From an uncultured Gammaproteobacteria bacterium (GTDB lineage Bacteria > Pseudomonadota > Gammaproteobacteria > Magnimaribacterales > Magnimaribacteraceae), in contig CAJWDT010000007.1 in NCBI GenBank assembly GCA_913031395.1, positions 1 to 51,107 of the forward strand: a DNA stretch of 51,107 nt, read 5' to 3'. Shown here one piece after another: positions 28,109 through 36,546 of the stretch. The notes under the pieces were generated by a model that was not told where the DNA came from, did no database searches, and was given only the letters and a program-made list of their open reading frames with translations. Position 1 is the first letter of the stretch, and each line of letters opens with the position of its first letter. Both the position numbers and the translations under genes were made by a program.

Positions 28109-30127
28109 ATGTCAAAGAAATTTAATTTAGTTTCAAATTATAAACCAGCAGGCGATCAGCCTAATGCCATAAATGAGATAGTTAATGGTTTAAATAATGG
28201 ACTACTCAATCAAACTCTTCTTGGTGTTACAGGATCTGGTAAGACCTTCACAGTCGCTAATGTAATTCAGCAAGTCCAAAGACCTGCAATTGTCATGGCC
28301 CATAATAAAACATTAGCAGCACAGCTTTATGGAGAATTCAAAGAGTACTTCCCTGATAATGCAGTTGAATACTTTGTTTCATACTATGACTATTATCAAC
28401 CGGAAGCTTATGTTCCTTCTTCGGATGTATTTATTGAAAAAGACGCCTCTATAAATGAGCATATAGAACAAATGCGCTTATCTGCAACTAAGGCAATAAT
28501 GGAGAGAAGAGACGTAGTAATAGTTGCCTCAGTGTCTGCAATCTATGGCTTAGGTGATCCTCAGTCCTATCTGCAAATGGTTCTACATTTGGATAGAGGC
28601 GACGAAATTGATCAAAGAACATTATTAAGAAGGCTGGCTGAACTCCAATATCAAAGAAATGAAGTAGAATTTAAACGCTCCATGTATCGAGTTAGAGGAG
28701 ACGTAATCGATGTATTCCCAGCAGATTCTGAAAAGGAAGCGCTTCGAATAGAGCTTTTTGGAAATGAAATTGACTCTCTCAAGCTTTTTGATCCTTTAAC
28801 AGGAGAAGTATTAAGAGAAGTTCCAAGGATAACTATTTACCCAAAATCTCATTATGTAACTTCAAGAGAAAAAGTTCTTCAAGCTATCGAGTTTATAAAG
28901 GAAGAGTTAGTTCTTAGATTGGACTACTTAAGAAAGGAAAATAAGCTTGTCGAAGCTCAAAGACTAGAGGAAAGAACAAAATATGATATTGAAATGCTCA
29001 AAGAGCTTGGATTCTGTTCAGGTATTGAAAACTATTCAAGATTTTTATCAGATAGACAACCAGGTGAACCTCCACCCACGTTGTATGAATATCTTCCTCA
29101 AGATGCTTTAGTATTTATTGATGAATCTCATGTCTCTTTACCGCAATTAGGGGGGATGTATAGAGGAGACAGATCCAGAAAGCAAACATTGGTTGATTAT
29201 GGGTTTCGTCTGCCCGTAGCATTAGATAACCGACCTCTTAGGTTTGATGAGTGGGAGAAATTATCTGGTCAGCGCGTATTCCTTTCTGCAACACCTGCAA
29301 AGTATGAAACTGAAAATTCTGGAAATATAGTTGAATTGGTAGCTAGACCGACTGGATTGACGGATCCAGAAGTAGAGATAAGACCAGCTACTCATCAGGT
29401 AGATGATCTGCAGGAAGAAATAAATAAAATTGTTAAAAACGGTGACAGAGTATTAGTTACTGTTTTAACAAAAAGAATGGCAGAAGATCTAACTGAGTAC
29501 TTAGATGAGAACGGTACTCGAGTTCGATACCTACATTCAGATATAGACACTGTCGAAAGAGTTGAAATTATAAGAGACTTGAGACTCGGAGCTTTCGATG
29601 TTCTTGTAGGTATAAATCTACTAAGAGAAGGTTTGGATATACCTGAAGTAGCCTTAGTGGCGATTCTGGATGCAGACAAGGAAGGCTTTCTTAGGTCTGA
29701 AAGCTCATTAATACAAACTATAGGAAGAGCAGCGAGACATATCGAAGGCAGGGCAATTCTTTATGCAGACAAAATGACCGGTTCTATGGAAAGAGCCATA
29801 GGCGAAACCAATAGAAGACGAGATATACAAGAGGCCTTTAATAAAGAAAACTCCATACAACCTAAAGGTATAAAAAAGAAAATTGGGGATATTATGGAGG
29901 GCGCTAGGTCTGTTAAAGGAAAATCGAAGACTAGAAGAAAGCTTGATAAGTTAGGTGAGATAGAATTCGATCCAATTGAAAGTTTTAATGATCCTGAAAA
30001 AATAAAAAAAGAAATAGTTAAAATAGAGGACCAGATGTACAAATATGCGAAGAATTTAGAATTTGAAGAAGCTGCGTCTTATCGAGACCGAGTAGAGGAC
30101 TTAAAAAAGAAATTACTTTTGACTTAG
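28109..30127 (+). CDS. uvrB: UvrABC excinuclease subunit B
   Basis: A 672-aa nucleotide excision repair helicase-like subunit. Walker A is GVTGSGKT (39-46). The beta-hairpin and damage-clamp region [15 protein letters not shown] is near 92-106. DEXH-type FIDESH, the helicase motif [14 protein letters not shown] and QTIGRAARH follow, and the C-terminal UVR domain ([20 protein letters not shown]) binds UvrC. Full length. No LexA-type palindrome is visible in the 53-nt gap upstream, unlike E. coli uvrB. Confidence 0.97.
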   Translation: MSKKFNLVSNYKPAGDQPNAINEIVNGLNNGLLNQTLLGVTGSGKTFTVANVIQQVQRPAIVMAHNKTLAAQLYGEFKEYFPDNAVEYFVSYYDYYQPEAYVPSSDVFIEKDASINEHIEQMRLSATKAIMERRDVVIVASVSAIYGLGDPQSYLQMVLHLDRGDEIDQRTLLRRLAELQYQRNEVEFKRSMYRVRGDVIDVFPADSEKEALRIELFGNEIDSLKLFDPLTGEVLREVPRITIYPKSHYVTSREKVLQAIEFIKEELVLRLDYLRKENKLVEAQRLEERTKYDIEMLKELGFCSGIENYSRFLSDRQPGEPPPTLYEYLPQDALVFIDESHVSLPQLGGMYRGDRSRKQTLVDYGFRLPVALDNRPLRFDEWEKLSGQRVFLSATPAKYETENSGNIVELVARPTGLTDPEVEIRPATHQVDDLQEEINKIVKNGDRVLVTVLTKRMAEDLTEYLDENGTRVRYLHSDIDTVERVEIIRDLRLGAFDVLVGINLLREGLDIPEVALVAILDADKEGFLRSESSLIQTIGRAARHIEGRAILYADKMTGSMERAIGETNRRRDIQEAFNKENSIQPKGIKKKIGDIMEGARSVKGKSKTRRKLDKLGEIEFDPIESFNDPEKIKKEIVKIEDQMYKYAKNLEFEEAASYRDRVEDLKKKLLLT

Positions 30128-30143
30128 AAACATTTCTAATTTA

Positions 30144-30167
30144 TTCGTTAACAAAGTTGTTACCGAA
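30144..30167. promoter_or_regulatory. Imperfect 24-bp dyad upstream of purL (candidate operator)
   Basis: In the 92-nt uvrB-purL gap, two 12-nt half-sites (TTCGTTAACAAA and GTTGTTACCGAA) match as inverted repeats at 10 of 12 positions. No T-run follows, so it is not a standard terminator. It does not match the E. coli PurR consensus. It could be a regulator site for purL, 53 nt upstream of its ATG; the regulator is unknown. Confidence 0.4.
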
Positions 30168-30219
30168 TATAAGTTATTTACTTCGCATATGCTTTTATTA
30201 CAATATCTCTTAGACATTA

Positions 30220-33200
30220 ATGAACTCAATAATCGAAGTTTCGCCTAATATCATAGCCTTAATCGGCTCCGTTGGCGTCTCTGAGTTCAGATTAAACCAA
30301 CTTATACAAACCATAAACTCTGAAGAGATTACAGATATTAGCTGCCGTGAAATCTATTTTTGTGAGCTTAACGACTGCCTGTCTAAATTTACAGAAAATG
30401 AGATATCAAGACTGAGTAATCTTTTAAATGCTAATGAGAATATCTATGATTTAGAAGAAAGTTTTTTCTTTATAACACCAAGAATTGGGACCATATCTCC
30501 ATGGTCTTCAAAGGCAACTGATATAGCAAAGAACTGTGGGTTGAGTTCCGTAAAAAGAATTGAAAGAGGCACCTACTACTATTTCAATAAAAAATATGAC
30601 ACTGAGATTTTACAAGATTTAGGAAATTTACTTGTCGATAAAATGACTCAGGAGGTTGTCTATAGCCTTAATGATATTAATAAGTTTTTTTCTAATCTTA
30701 AACCTGGTTTATCAAAAGAAATAGATATATTTACCAATCAAGAGGCTTCTCTCAAAGAGGCGAATATAGAACTAGGTCTTGCATTAAGTGAAGATGAAAT
30801 AATGTATCTTTATGAAAGTTATATAAAGACGAATAAAAATCCTACTGATGCTGAATTAATGATGTTTGCGCAGGCAAATTCTGAACATTGCAGACATAAG
30901 ATTTTTAATGCTGATTGGGCAGTGGATGGAAAGACACAACCAAATAGTCTTTTTGATATGATAAGAAACACTCATAAAAATAATGCTAATGGTGTTATTT
31001 CGGCTTATGAAGACAATGCTGCCATTCTGAATGGCCATGTATCGAACAGATTTTACCCTCAGGATGGAAAGTATAGTTCTCATGAAGAGGAAGTTAACTT
31101 GGTTATTAAAGTTGAAACACATAATCACCCTACAGCAATCTCTCCTTTTTCAGGTGCCTCTACTGGTTCAGGTGGAGAAATCAGAGATGAAGGCGCAACT
31201 GGAATTGGGGCTAAACCTAAAGCAGGACTTACTGGGTTCTCTGTATCGAATCTCCGTATTCCTAAACTTATTGAAGATTGGGAGTTTGATGAAGAGCTGC
31301 CTCAAAGAATAGCATCTCCTTTAAAGATAATGATAGATGCTCCAGTAGGGGCTGCTTCATTCAATAATGAATTCGGTAGACCGAACGTACTTGGATACTT
31401 TAGGTCTTTTGAGGAAAAGGATAATGATATTCATTATGGCTATCACAAACCAATTATGCTGGCAGGAGGCTTAGGAAATATAAAGAAAGATCATGTTTTT
31501 AAGAAAGATGTACCTATTGGATCAAAACTAATTGTTCTAGGTGGCCCAGCTATGCTCATAGGTTTAGGTGGTGGCTCGGCATCATCTTTAGCATCAGGTG
31601 AAGGAGATGGCGATCTAGATTTTGCTTCAGTTCAAAGAGAAAATCCTGAAATGGAGAGAAGATGCCAAGAAGTTTTAGATAGATGCTGGCAAGAACAAAA
31701 TAATCCAATTTTATTCATCCATGATGTTGGGGCAGGAGGTCTTTCAAATGCAATACCTGAATTAGTCAAGGATAGTGGGCATGGTGGTTTGATTAATCTT
31801 CGCGATATCCCAAATTCAGAGCCTGGTATGACGCCGATGGAAATTTGGTGCAATGAATCTCAGGAAAGATACGTCATGGCGGTATCTGAAGATAATATCA
31901 ATAATTTTGAAGAGATATGTAATAGAGAAAGATGTCCTTTTTCGATTGTAGGAGAAATCACTAAAGGAAATAACTTAGAAGTTTATGATTCCTTCTTTGA
32001 TAATTACCCTATAAGTCTTTCTTTAGAAATTCTTTTTGGAAAACCACCCAAGACCTATATGGCTTTTGATCGACAAGAAAAACTATCATCCAAGATTAAT
32101 TTACCAAAGAAAATACATAAAGATCTTGTCTATAGCGTTTTAAGGCATCCCACTGTAGCTAGTAAAAGTTTCTTGATAACAATAGGCGATAGATCTATCA
32201 CTGGGCTGGTTGCAAGAGACCAGCTTGTTGGACCGTGGCAAGTTCCTGTTTCGGATTATGCACTCACTAAATCAAGTTTTTCAGGATACACAGGCGAGGC
32301 TATGGCAATTGGTGAAAGAACTCCTCTTGCAGTTTTGAATGCGAAAGCAGCCGCTAAAATGTCAGTTGGAGAAGTTGTAACAAATATCCTTCCTTCAGGA
32401 ATTGGAAATATTTCAGATATAAAGTTATCTGCTAATTGGATGGGGGCTCCAGGTAAACTCAGAGGAGATCAAGATTTATATGAAGCTGTAGAAGCTATCG
32501 GTATGGATCTATGTCCTGAATGGAATATAACAATTCCTGTAGGTAAAGACTCTTTATCAATGTCTACGGAATGGGTAGATGATACAAAAGATAAGTCAGT
32601 GATATCTCCTTTATCACTTGTAGTTACAGGTTTCTCTCCGATTCAAAATACATCAATTGCAATAACTCCTGAATTAAAAAATGAGATTAACTCTTCTTTG
32701 TTGTTTATAGATTTAGGCAAAGGAAGCACTAGGATGGGTGGCAGTATTCTTGCTCAAATTAATAACGAAATCGGTGGTATTTCTCCTGATGTGGAGTGTA
32801 TTGAAGAAATGCCTAATTTCGTTTCAGCTTTTTACGGACTGCTGAAAGAAAATAAAATATTAGCTTATCATGATCGGTCTGATGGAGGATTAATTACCAC
32901 CTTAGCCGAGATGTCATTTTCTAGTCGACTTGGATTAAACATAAATCTTGATTCTTTAATCCAAGAAGAAGAAAAAGTAATTGAACAAATTTTTAACGAA
33001 GAACTAGGGGCGGTAATTCAAGTTTCAAATGATGACCTCAATGAAGTATTAACCACCCTTGAAAGTTCTGGACTTGCAGGTCACTTGCACAATATTGGAT
33101 CAATTTCTTCTGAAGAAAAGATAAATTTATTATTAGATGATCGGCAATTATTATCTCTTTCTATTGAAGATCTTTTGAAAAACTGGTTTCAAGTTAGTTT

Positions 33201-34104
33201 TGAAATTCAATCTTTAAGAGATAATCCTGAAACAGCTAAAGCTGAGTACGATCATGATACTAATCTTCAGAATCTAGGATTGAAATCTGTCTTGCCTTTT
33301 CTCATTCCAGAGAGGATTAATATAAAGAGTTCTAGGCCTAGGATTGCAATATTAAGAGAGCAGGGTGTAAATGGACAAAACGAGATGGCAGCGGCTTTTA
33401 ACGAAGTTGGATTTGATTGTATTGATGTCCATATGACAGATTTATTATCTAATAAACAGAAGTTAGATGATTTTGAGGGGCTTGTTGCATGTGGTGGTTT
33501 TTCTTACGGAGATGTTCTTGGCGCAGGAGGTGGTTGGGCTAATAGTATTCTTTTCAATAAACATTTGAGAAACCAATTCGGAGACTTCTTTCATAACGAA
33601 AATGTTTTCTCTTTAGGAGTCTGTAATGGCTGTCAAACTTTATCATTACTATCCTCTTTGATACCAGGAAGCGATGGTTGGCCTACTTTTAAAAGAAATT
33701 ATTCAGAAAAATTTGAATCTCGATTGATTCAAGTCAAGGTTAAAGACTCTCCTTCAATATTCTTTAGAGATATGGAAGGAGCGATCATTCCTGTTCCGGT
33801 TGCACATGGAGAAGGAAAAATTGAAATCTCAGAAGGATCTTTAGACGATTTTTCTAGATTGAATTTAAACTCCATTTCTTATACTGATGACAAGGGCATA
33901 GAAACTGACCTTTATCCGCACAATCCTAATGGCTCGCCTTTTGGAATTGCGGGATTAACAAACCAGTCTGGAACAGTAACGGTTATGATGCCCCATCCCG
34001 AAAGAGCATTTTTAACAGATCAGCTGTCTTGGCATCCTGAAGAATGGAAAAACTATAGCCCCTGGATAAAGTTCTTTTTGAATGCTAGAGAATTTATAGA
34101 TTAA
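30220..34104 (+). CDS. purL: Phosphoribosylformylglycinamidine synthase (single-chain)
   Basis: A 1294-aa large PurL (FGAR to FGAM, glutamine-dependent), matching the E. coli length of about 1295. The N-terminal PurS-like region is followed by the two-lobe synthetase core (ANSEHCRHKIFNA, VKVETHNHPTAISPFSGAS, IHDVGAGGLSNAIPE). The C-terminal class I glutaminase domain from about 1040 has GVNGQNEMAAAF, the nucleophile in SLGVCNGCQTLS, and the MPHPERAF segment. It ends 5 nt before the convergent Nudix gene. Confidence 0.97.
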   Translation: MNSIIEVSPNIIALIGSVGVSEFRLNQLIQTINSEEITDISCREIYFCELNDCLSKFTENEISRLSNLLNANENIYDLEESFFFITPRIGTISPWSSKATDIAKNCGLSSVKRIERGTYYYFNKKYDTEILQDLGNLLVDKMTQEVVYSLNDINKFFSNLKPGLSKEIDIFTNQEASLKEANIELGLALSEDEIMYLYESYIKTNKNPTDAELMMFAQANSEHCRHKIFNADWAVDGKTQPNSLFDMIRNTHKNNANGVISAYEDNAAILNGHVSNRFYPQDGKYSSHEEEVNLVIKVETHNHPTAISPFSGASTGSGGEIRDEGATGIGAKPKAGLTGFSVSNLRIPKLIEDWEFDEELPQRIASPLKIMIDAPVGAASFNNEFGRPNVLGYFRSFEEKDNDIHYGYHKPIMLAGGLGNIKKDHVFKKDVPIGSKLIVLGGPAMLIGLGGGSASSLASGEGDGDLDFASVQRENPEMERRCQEVLDRCWQEQNNPILFIHDVGAGGLSNAIPELVKDSGHGGLINLRDIPNSEPGMTPMEIWCNESQERYVMAVSEDNINNFEEICNRERCPFSIVGEITKGNNLEVYDSFFDNYPISLSLEILFGKPPKTYMAFDRQEKLSSKINLPKKIHKDLVYSVLRHPTVASKSFLITIGDRSITGLVARDQLVGPWQVPVSDYALTKSSFSGYTGEAMAIGERTPLAVLNAKAAAKMSVGEVVTNILPSGIGNISDIKLSANWMGAPGKLRGDQDLYEAVEAIGMDLCPEWNITIPVGKDSLSMSTEWVDDTKDKSVISPLSLVVTGFSPIQNTSIAITPELKNEINSSLLFIDLGKGSTRMGGSILAQINNEIGGISPDVECIEEMPNFVSAFYGLLKENKILAYHDRSDGGLITTLAEMSFSSRLGLNINLDSLIQEEEKVIEQIFNEELGAVIQVSNDDLNEVLTTLESSGLAGHLHNIGSISSEEKINLLLDDRQLLSLSIEDLLKNWFQVSFEIQSLRDNPETAKAEYDHDTNLQNLGLKSVLPFLIPERINIKSSRPRIAILREQGVNGQNEMAAAFNEVGFDCIDVHMTDLLSNKQKLDDFEGLVACGGFSYGDVLGAGGGWANSILFNKHLRNQFGDFFHNENVFSLGVCNGCQTLSLLSSLIPGSDGWPTFKRNYSEKFESRLIQVKVKDSPSIFFRDMEGAIIPVPVAHGEGKIEISEGSLDDFSRLNLNSISYTDDKGIETDLYPHNPNGSPFGIAGLTNQSGTVTVMMPHPERAFLTDQLSWHPEEWKNYSPWIKFFLNAREFID

Positions 34105-34109
34105 ACGAT

Positions 34110-34646
34110 TTATTTTTTTCTTTCTATCGTGTGAGTAGTAAGTGGGAACTCACCTTTTTTCAAATCAGCAAAGAAATTTTTTATCGCTATTGGTACAAAT
34201 GGAAAAGCAAGTTCTTCCCAGGGCATATTTTCTTCGTTATAAAACTCAACCTCCAAACTCTCGCTTGTAGATGAGAAATCATCTTTTACAACTCGTGCCA
34301 AATAAAGCATATAAACTTGATTGATTTGAGGAACATTAAAAATTGAGTAAAGTTCTCCCATCTCAACTTCAGTATTAGTTTCTTCTAATGTTTCCCTAAA
34401 AGCGCCATGAGATACAGTTTCGCCATTCTCTAGGAATCCTCCAGGAAGAGTCCATTTACCGTATCTCGGTTCAATGGCTCTTTTACATAAAAGAATAGAG
34501 TTATCTTTTATGGGGATAGTACCAACGATAATATTCGGATTGGTGTAATGAATTAAGCCGCAGCTCGTGCAACAGTCTCGTTCTCTGTTGTCTCCTTCAG
34601 GAATTTTTCTCTCTGTTTTAGATCCGCATTGACTACAGTACTTCAT
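34110..34646 (-). CDS. Nudix hydrolase with N-terminal zinc ribbon
   Basis: A 178-aa protein. The N-terminal zinc ribbon has CSQC (Cys4, Cys7) and CTSC near 26-29. The Nudix box reads GGFLENGETVSHGAFRETLEE, intact through the REUXEE glutamates; the usual following Gly is Asn. The arrangement resembles the NudC-like and ADP-ribose pyrophosphatase-like small Nudix proteins, cleaving a nucleoside diphosphate derivative. Substrate cannot be told. Head to head with a second Nudix gene across 70 nt. Confidence 0.85.
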   Translation of the reverse strand: MKYCSQCGSKTERKIPEGDNRERDCCTSCGLIHYTNPNIIVGTIPIKDNSILLCKRAIEPRYGKWTLPGGFLENGETVSHGAFRETLEETNTEVEMGELYSIFNVPQINQVYMLYLARVVKDDFSSTSESLEVEFYNEENMPWEELAFPFVPIAIKNFFADLKKGEFPLTTHTIERKK

Positions 34647-34716
34647 TATAATTTTTTATTTCGATTTTAAAGCGACAGAAGTATAAACTATCCCTACAAA
34701 CAATTTGTATTTATTC

Positions 34717-35295
34717 ATGCTTGATAAAATTACGGAGAAAATAAAGTTATATTCCGGGACTCCACCTGTAGACGAGCTCAGACAAGCCGCTGTTCTGATT
34801 GCAGTAACGGAGTCAGAAAACCCTGAACTTATTTATACTCTAAGATCAAATAAAGTTGGTTCTCACGGCGGAGAAGTCTCTTTTCCAGGGGGAATGTTTG
34901 AGACAGAGGATAAAAATTTACAAGATACAGCACTTAGAGAGTCTCATGAAGAAACAGGTCTAGATAGGTCTAAGGTTAATATATTAGGCTCTATTGATAC
35001 CGTTGTTTCTCGATTTAATATAAGTGTCACTCCTTATGTAGGAATTGTCCCAAGCGACATCGAGCTGAATGATAATTCAGATGAAATTGAGGCTTGCTTT
35101 AGAGTGCCGCTTTCATTTCTTCTAGAAGATAAGCGTCATAGAAATGACGAAATTAACCGAAATGGAGATATCTTTTTTATGCCTGCATACTCGTATGATT
35201 CTTATATAATATGGGGATTAACTGCGATGATTACAGTGGATTTCCTTAATATTGCATTAGATGCAAATATTGATTTAAAGACAAAAGGTAATTAA
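34717..35295 (+). CDS. CoA pyrophosphatase-like Nudix hydrolase (NudL type)
   Basis: A 192-aa protein from ATG 34717 (an in-frame TTG at 34705 would add four residues). The N-terminal [12 protein letters not shown] leads to the CoA-Nudix hallmark [15 protein letters not shown] and the Nudix box [11 protein letters not shown]. The family hydrolyses CoA and acyl-CoA to 4'-phosphopantetheine and 3',5'-ADP. Divergent from the zinc-ribbon Nudix gene; the gamma carbonic anhydrase follows 16 nt later. Confidence 0.85.
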   Translation: MLDKITEKIKLYSGTPPVDELRQAAVLIAVTESENPELIYTLRSNKVGSHGGEVSFPGGMFETEDKNLQDTALRESHEETGLDRSKVNILGSIDTVVSRFNISVTPYVGIVPSDIELNDNSDEIEACFRVPLSFLLEDKRHRNDEINRNGDIFFMPAYSYDSYIIWGLTAMITVDFLNIALDANIDLKTKGN

Positions 35296-35311
35296 CTTAG
35301 GGGAAAAAATA

Positions 35312-35833
35312 ATGCTTTATAAATTGGGAGAAGCAGAGCCGATAATAGACGGAGATTTCTATGTTTCTGAGTCTGCATCCGTTCTAGGAAAAGTAAGGCT
35401 TTGTAACAATTCAAGTGTTTGGTTTGGGGCTACTTTAAGGGGTGATACTGAACTAATAACAATTGGAGAAGGATCGAATGTTCAAGATGGCTCTGTTTTA
35501 CACACCGACTTAGGATTCCCTTTGAATATAGGAAAAGATGTAACAATTGGGCACAAGGTAATGTTACATGGATGCACTATAGGAGATGGAAGCTTGATTG
35601 GAATAAATTCTGTTGTCTTAAATGGAGCAAAAATTGGAAAAGGGTGTCTAATTGGAGCTAATGCTTTGATTACTGAAGGTATGGTTATTCCCGATGGCTC
35701 ACTTGTAATGGGCTCACCAGGAAAAATTAGAGGTGAGCTTAATGAGGACCAGAAACAAGGTCTCTTACTCTCTGCAAAACATTATGTAGAAAACGCAAAA
35801 AGATTTAAGGCAGAACTCGTAAAAATAACTTAA
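35312..35833 (+). CDS. Gamma carbonic anhydrase / YrdA-type hexapeptide protein
   Basis: A 173-aa left-handed beta-helix protein. Hexapeptide repeats run from about residue 25 to 130. The metal-binding histidines are in VLHTDLG and [15 protein letters not shown], the expected gamma-CA/YrdA spacing. ATG 35312 has a good AGGGG Shine-Dalgarno. The family includes true carbonic anhydrases and ones with no detected activity, so activity is uncertain. Confidence 0.88.
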   Translation: MLYKLGEAEPIIDGDFYVSESASVLGKVRLCNNSSVWFGATLRGDTELITIGEGSNVQDGSVLHTDLGFPLNIGKDVTIGHKVMLHGCTIGDGSLIGINSVVLNGAKIGKGCLIGANALITEGMVIPDGSLVMGSPGKIRGELNEDQKQGLLLSAKHYVENAKRFKAELVKIT

Positions 35834-35838
35834 AAAAT

Positions 35839-36540
35839 ATGAAAACAGAAATTCTAAATTATAGTTTTGATAAACAAGACTACTCAACTTTTGTAGCTTA
35901 TCCTGAAATTGAAAATGCTCCCTTAGTTCTTATAGCTCATGCTTGGGGAGGTAGAGATAATTTCGTAGAAGAAAAGGCTACACTTTTAGCAAAAGAAGGC
36001 TTTGTTGCTATGGCTGTAGATATGTATGGTGAAGGCAAACAGGGAACATCTGTTCAAGAGAACCAATCTTTAATGACACCATTAGTAGAAGATAGAGATA
36101 AGCTTAAATCTGTAATCAATGCGGCATTAAATGAAGGAAAAAAACTAAACGGTGTAGATCCAACTAAAGTTGCGGCAATTGGGTATTGTTTTGGTGGCTT
36201 AGTAGTATTGGACTTAGCTAGGTCGGGTGCAGACGTAAAAGGAGTAGTAAGTTTCCATGGACTACTAATGGATTCTAAAATCTCAGAACAAGGAATAAAA
36301 AGTAAAGTTTTAGTTTTGCACGGCGAAAGAGACCCAATGGTTCCTCCTGTTATGGTAAATGAATTTCAAAAAGAAATGACAGAAGCGGGTGCAGATTGGC
36401 AATTACATAGTTACGGAAATGCTTATCACTCTTTCACCAACAAAGAAGCTAATGATCCAGATTTAGGCACACAGTATCATGAAGATGCAGATAAAAGATC
36501 GTGGCAATCAATGATGAACTTTTTTTCTGAAATACTTTAA
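35839..36540 (+). CDS. Dienelactone hydrolase family protein
   Basis: A 233-aa alpha/beta hydrolase. The nucleophile Cys117 is in GYCFGG, the acid Asp in GERDPMVPP near 174, and the His in AYHSFTNKEANDP near 201. These make the complete Cys-Asp-His triad of dienelactone hydrolases. The natural substrate outside aromatic catabolism is unknown; nothing else in the window suggests chlorocatechol metabolism. It starts 5 nt after the carbonic anhydrase-like gene and ends 6 nt before alaS. Confidence 0.87.
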   Translation: MKTEILNYSFDKQDYSTFVAYPEIENAPLVLIAHAWGGRDNFVEEKATLLAKEGFVAMAVDMYGEGKQGTSVQENQSLMTPLVEDRDKLKSVINAALNEGKKLNGVDPTKVAAIGYCFGGLVVLDLARSGADVKGVVSFHGLLMDSKISEQGIKSKVLVLHGERDPMVPPVMVNEFQKEMTEAGADWQLHSYGNAYHSFTNKEANDPDLGTQYHEDADKRSWQSMMNFFSEIL

Positions 36541-36546
36541 CTTTAA

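Noticed and set aside
35290-35312. Shared sequence ATTAACTTAGGGG before the carbonic anhydrase-like gene and the Fur-controlled receptor (41093-41105)
   Set aside because: A 13-nt match in 51 kb of AT-rich DNA is expected by chance; both contain a Shine-Dalgarno, which explains the AGGGG.
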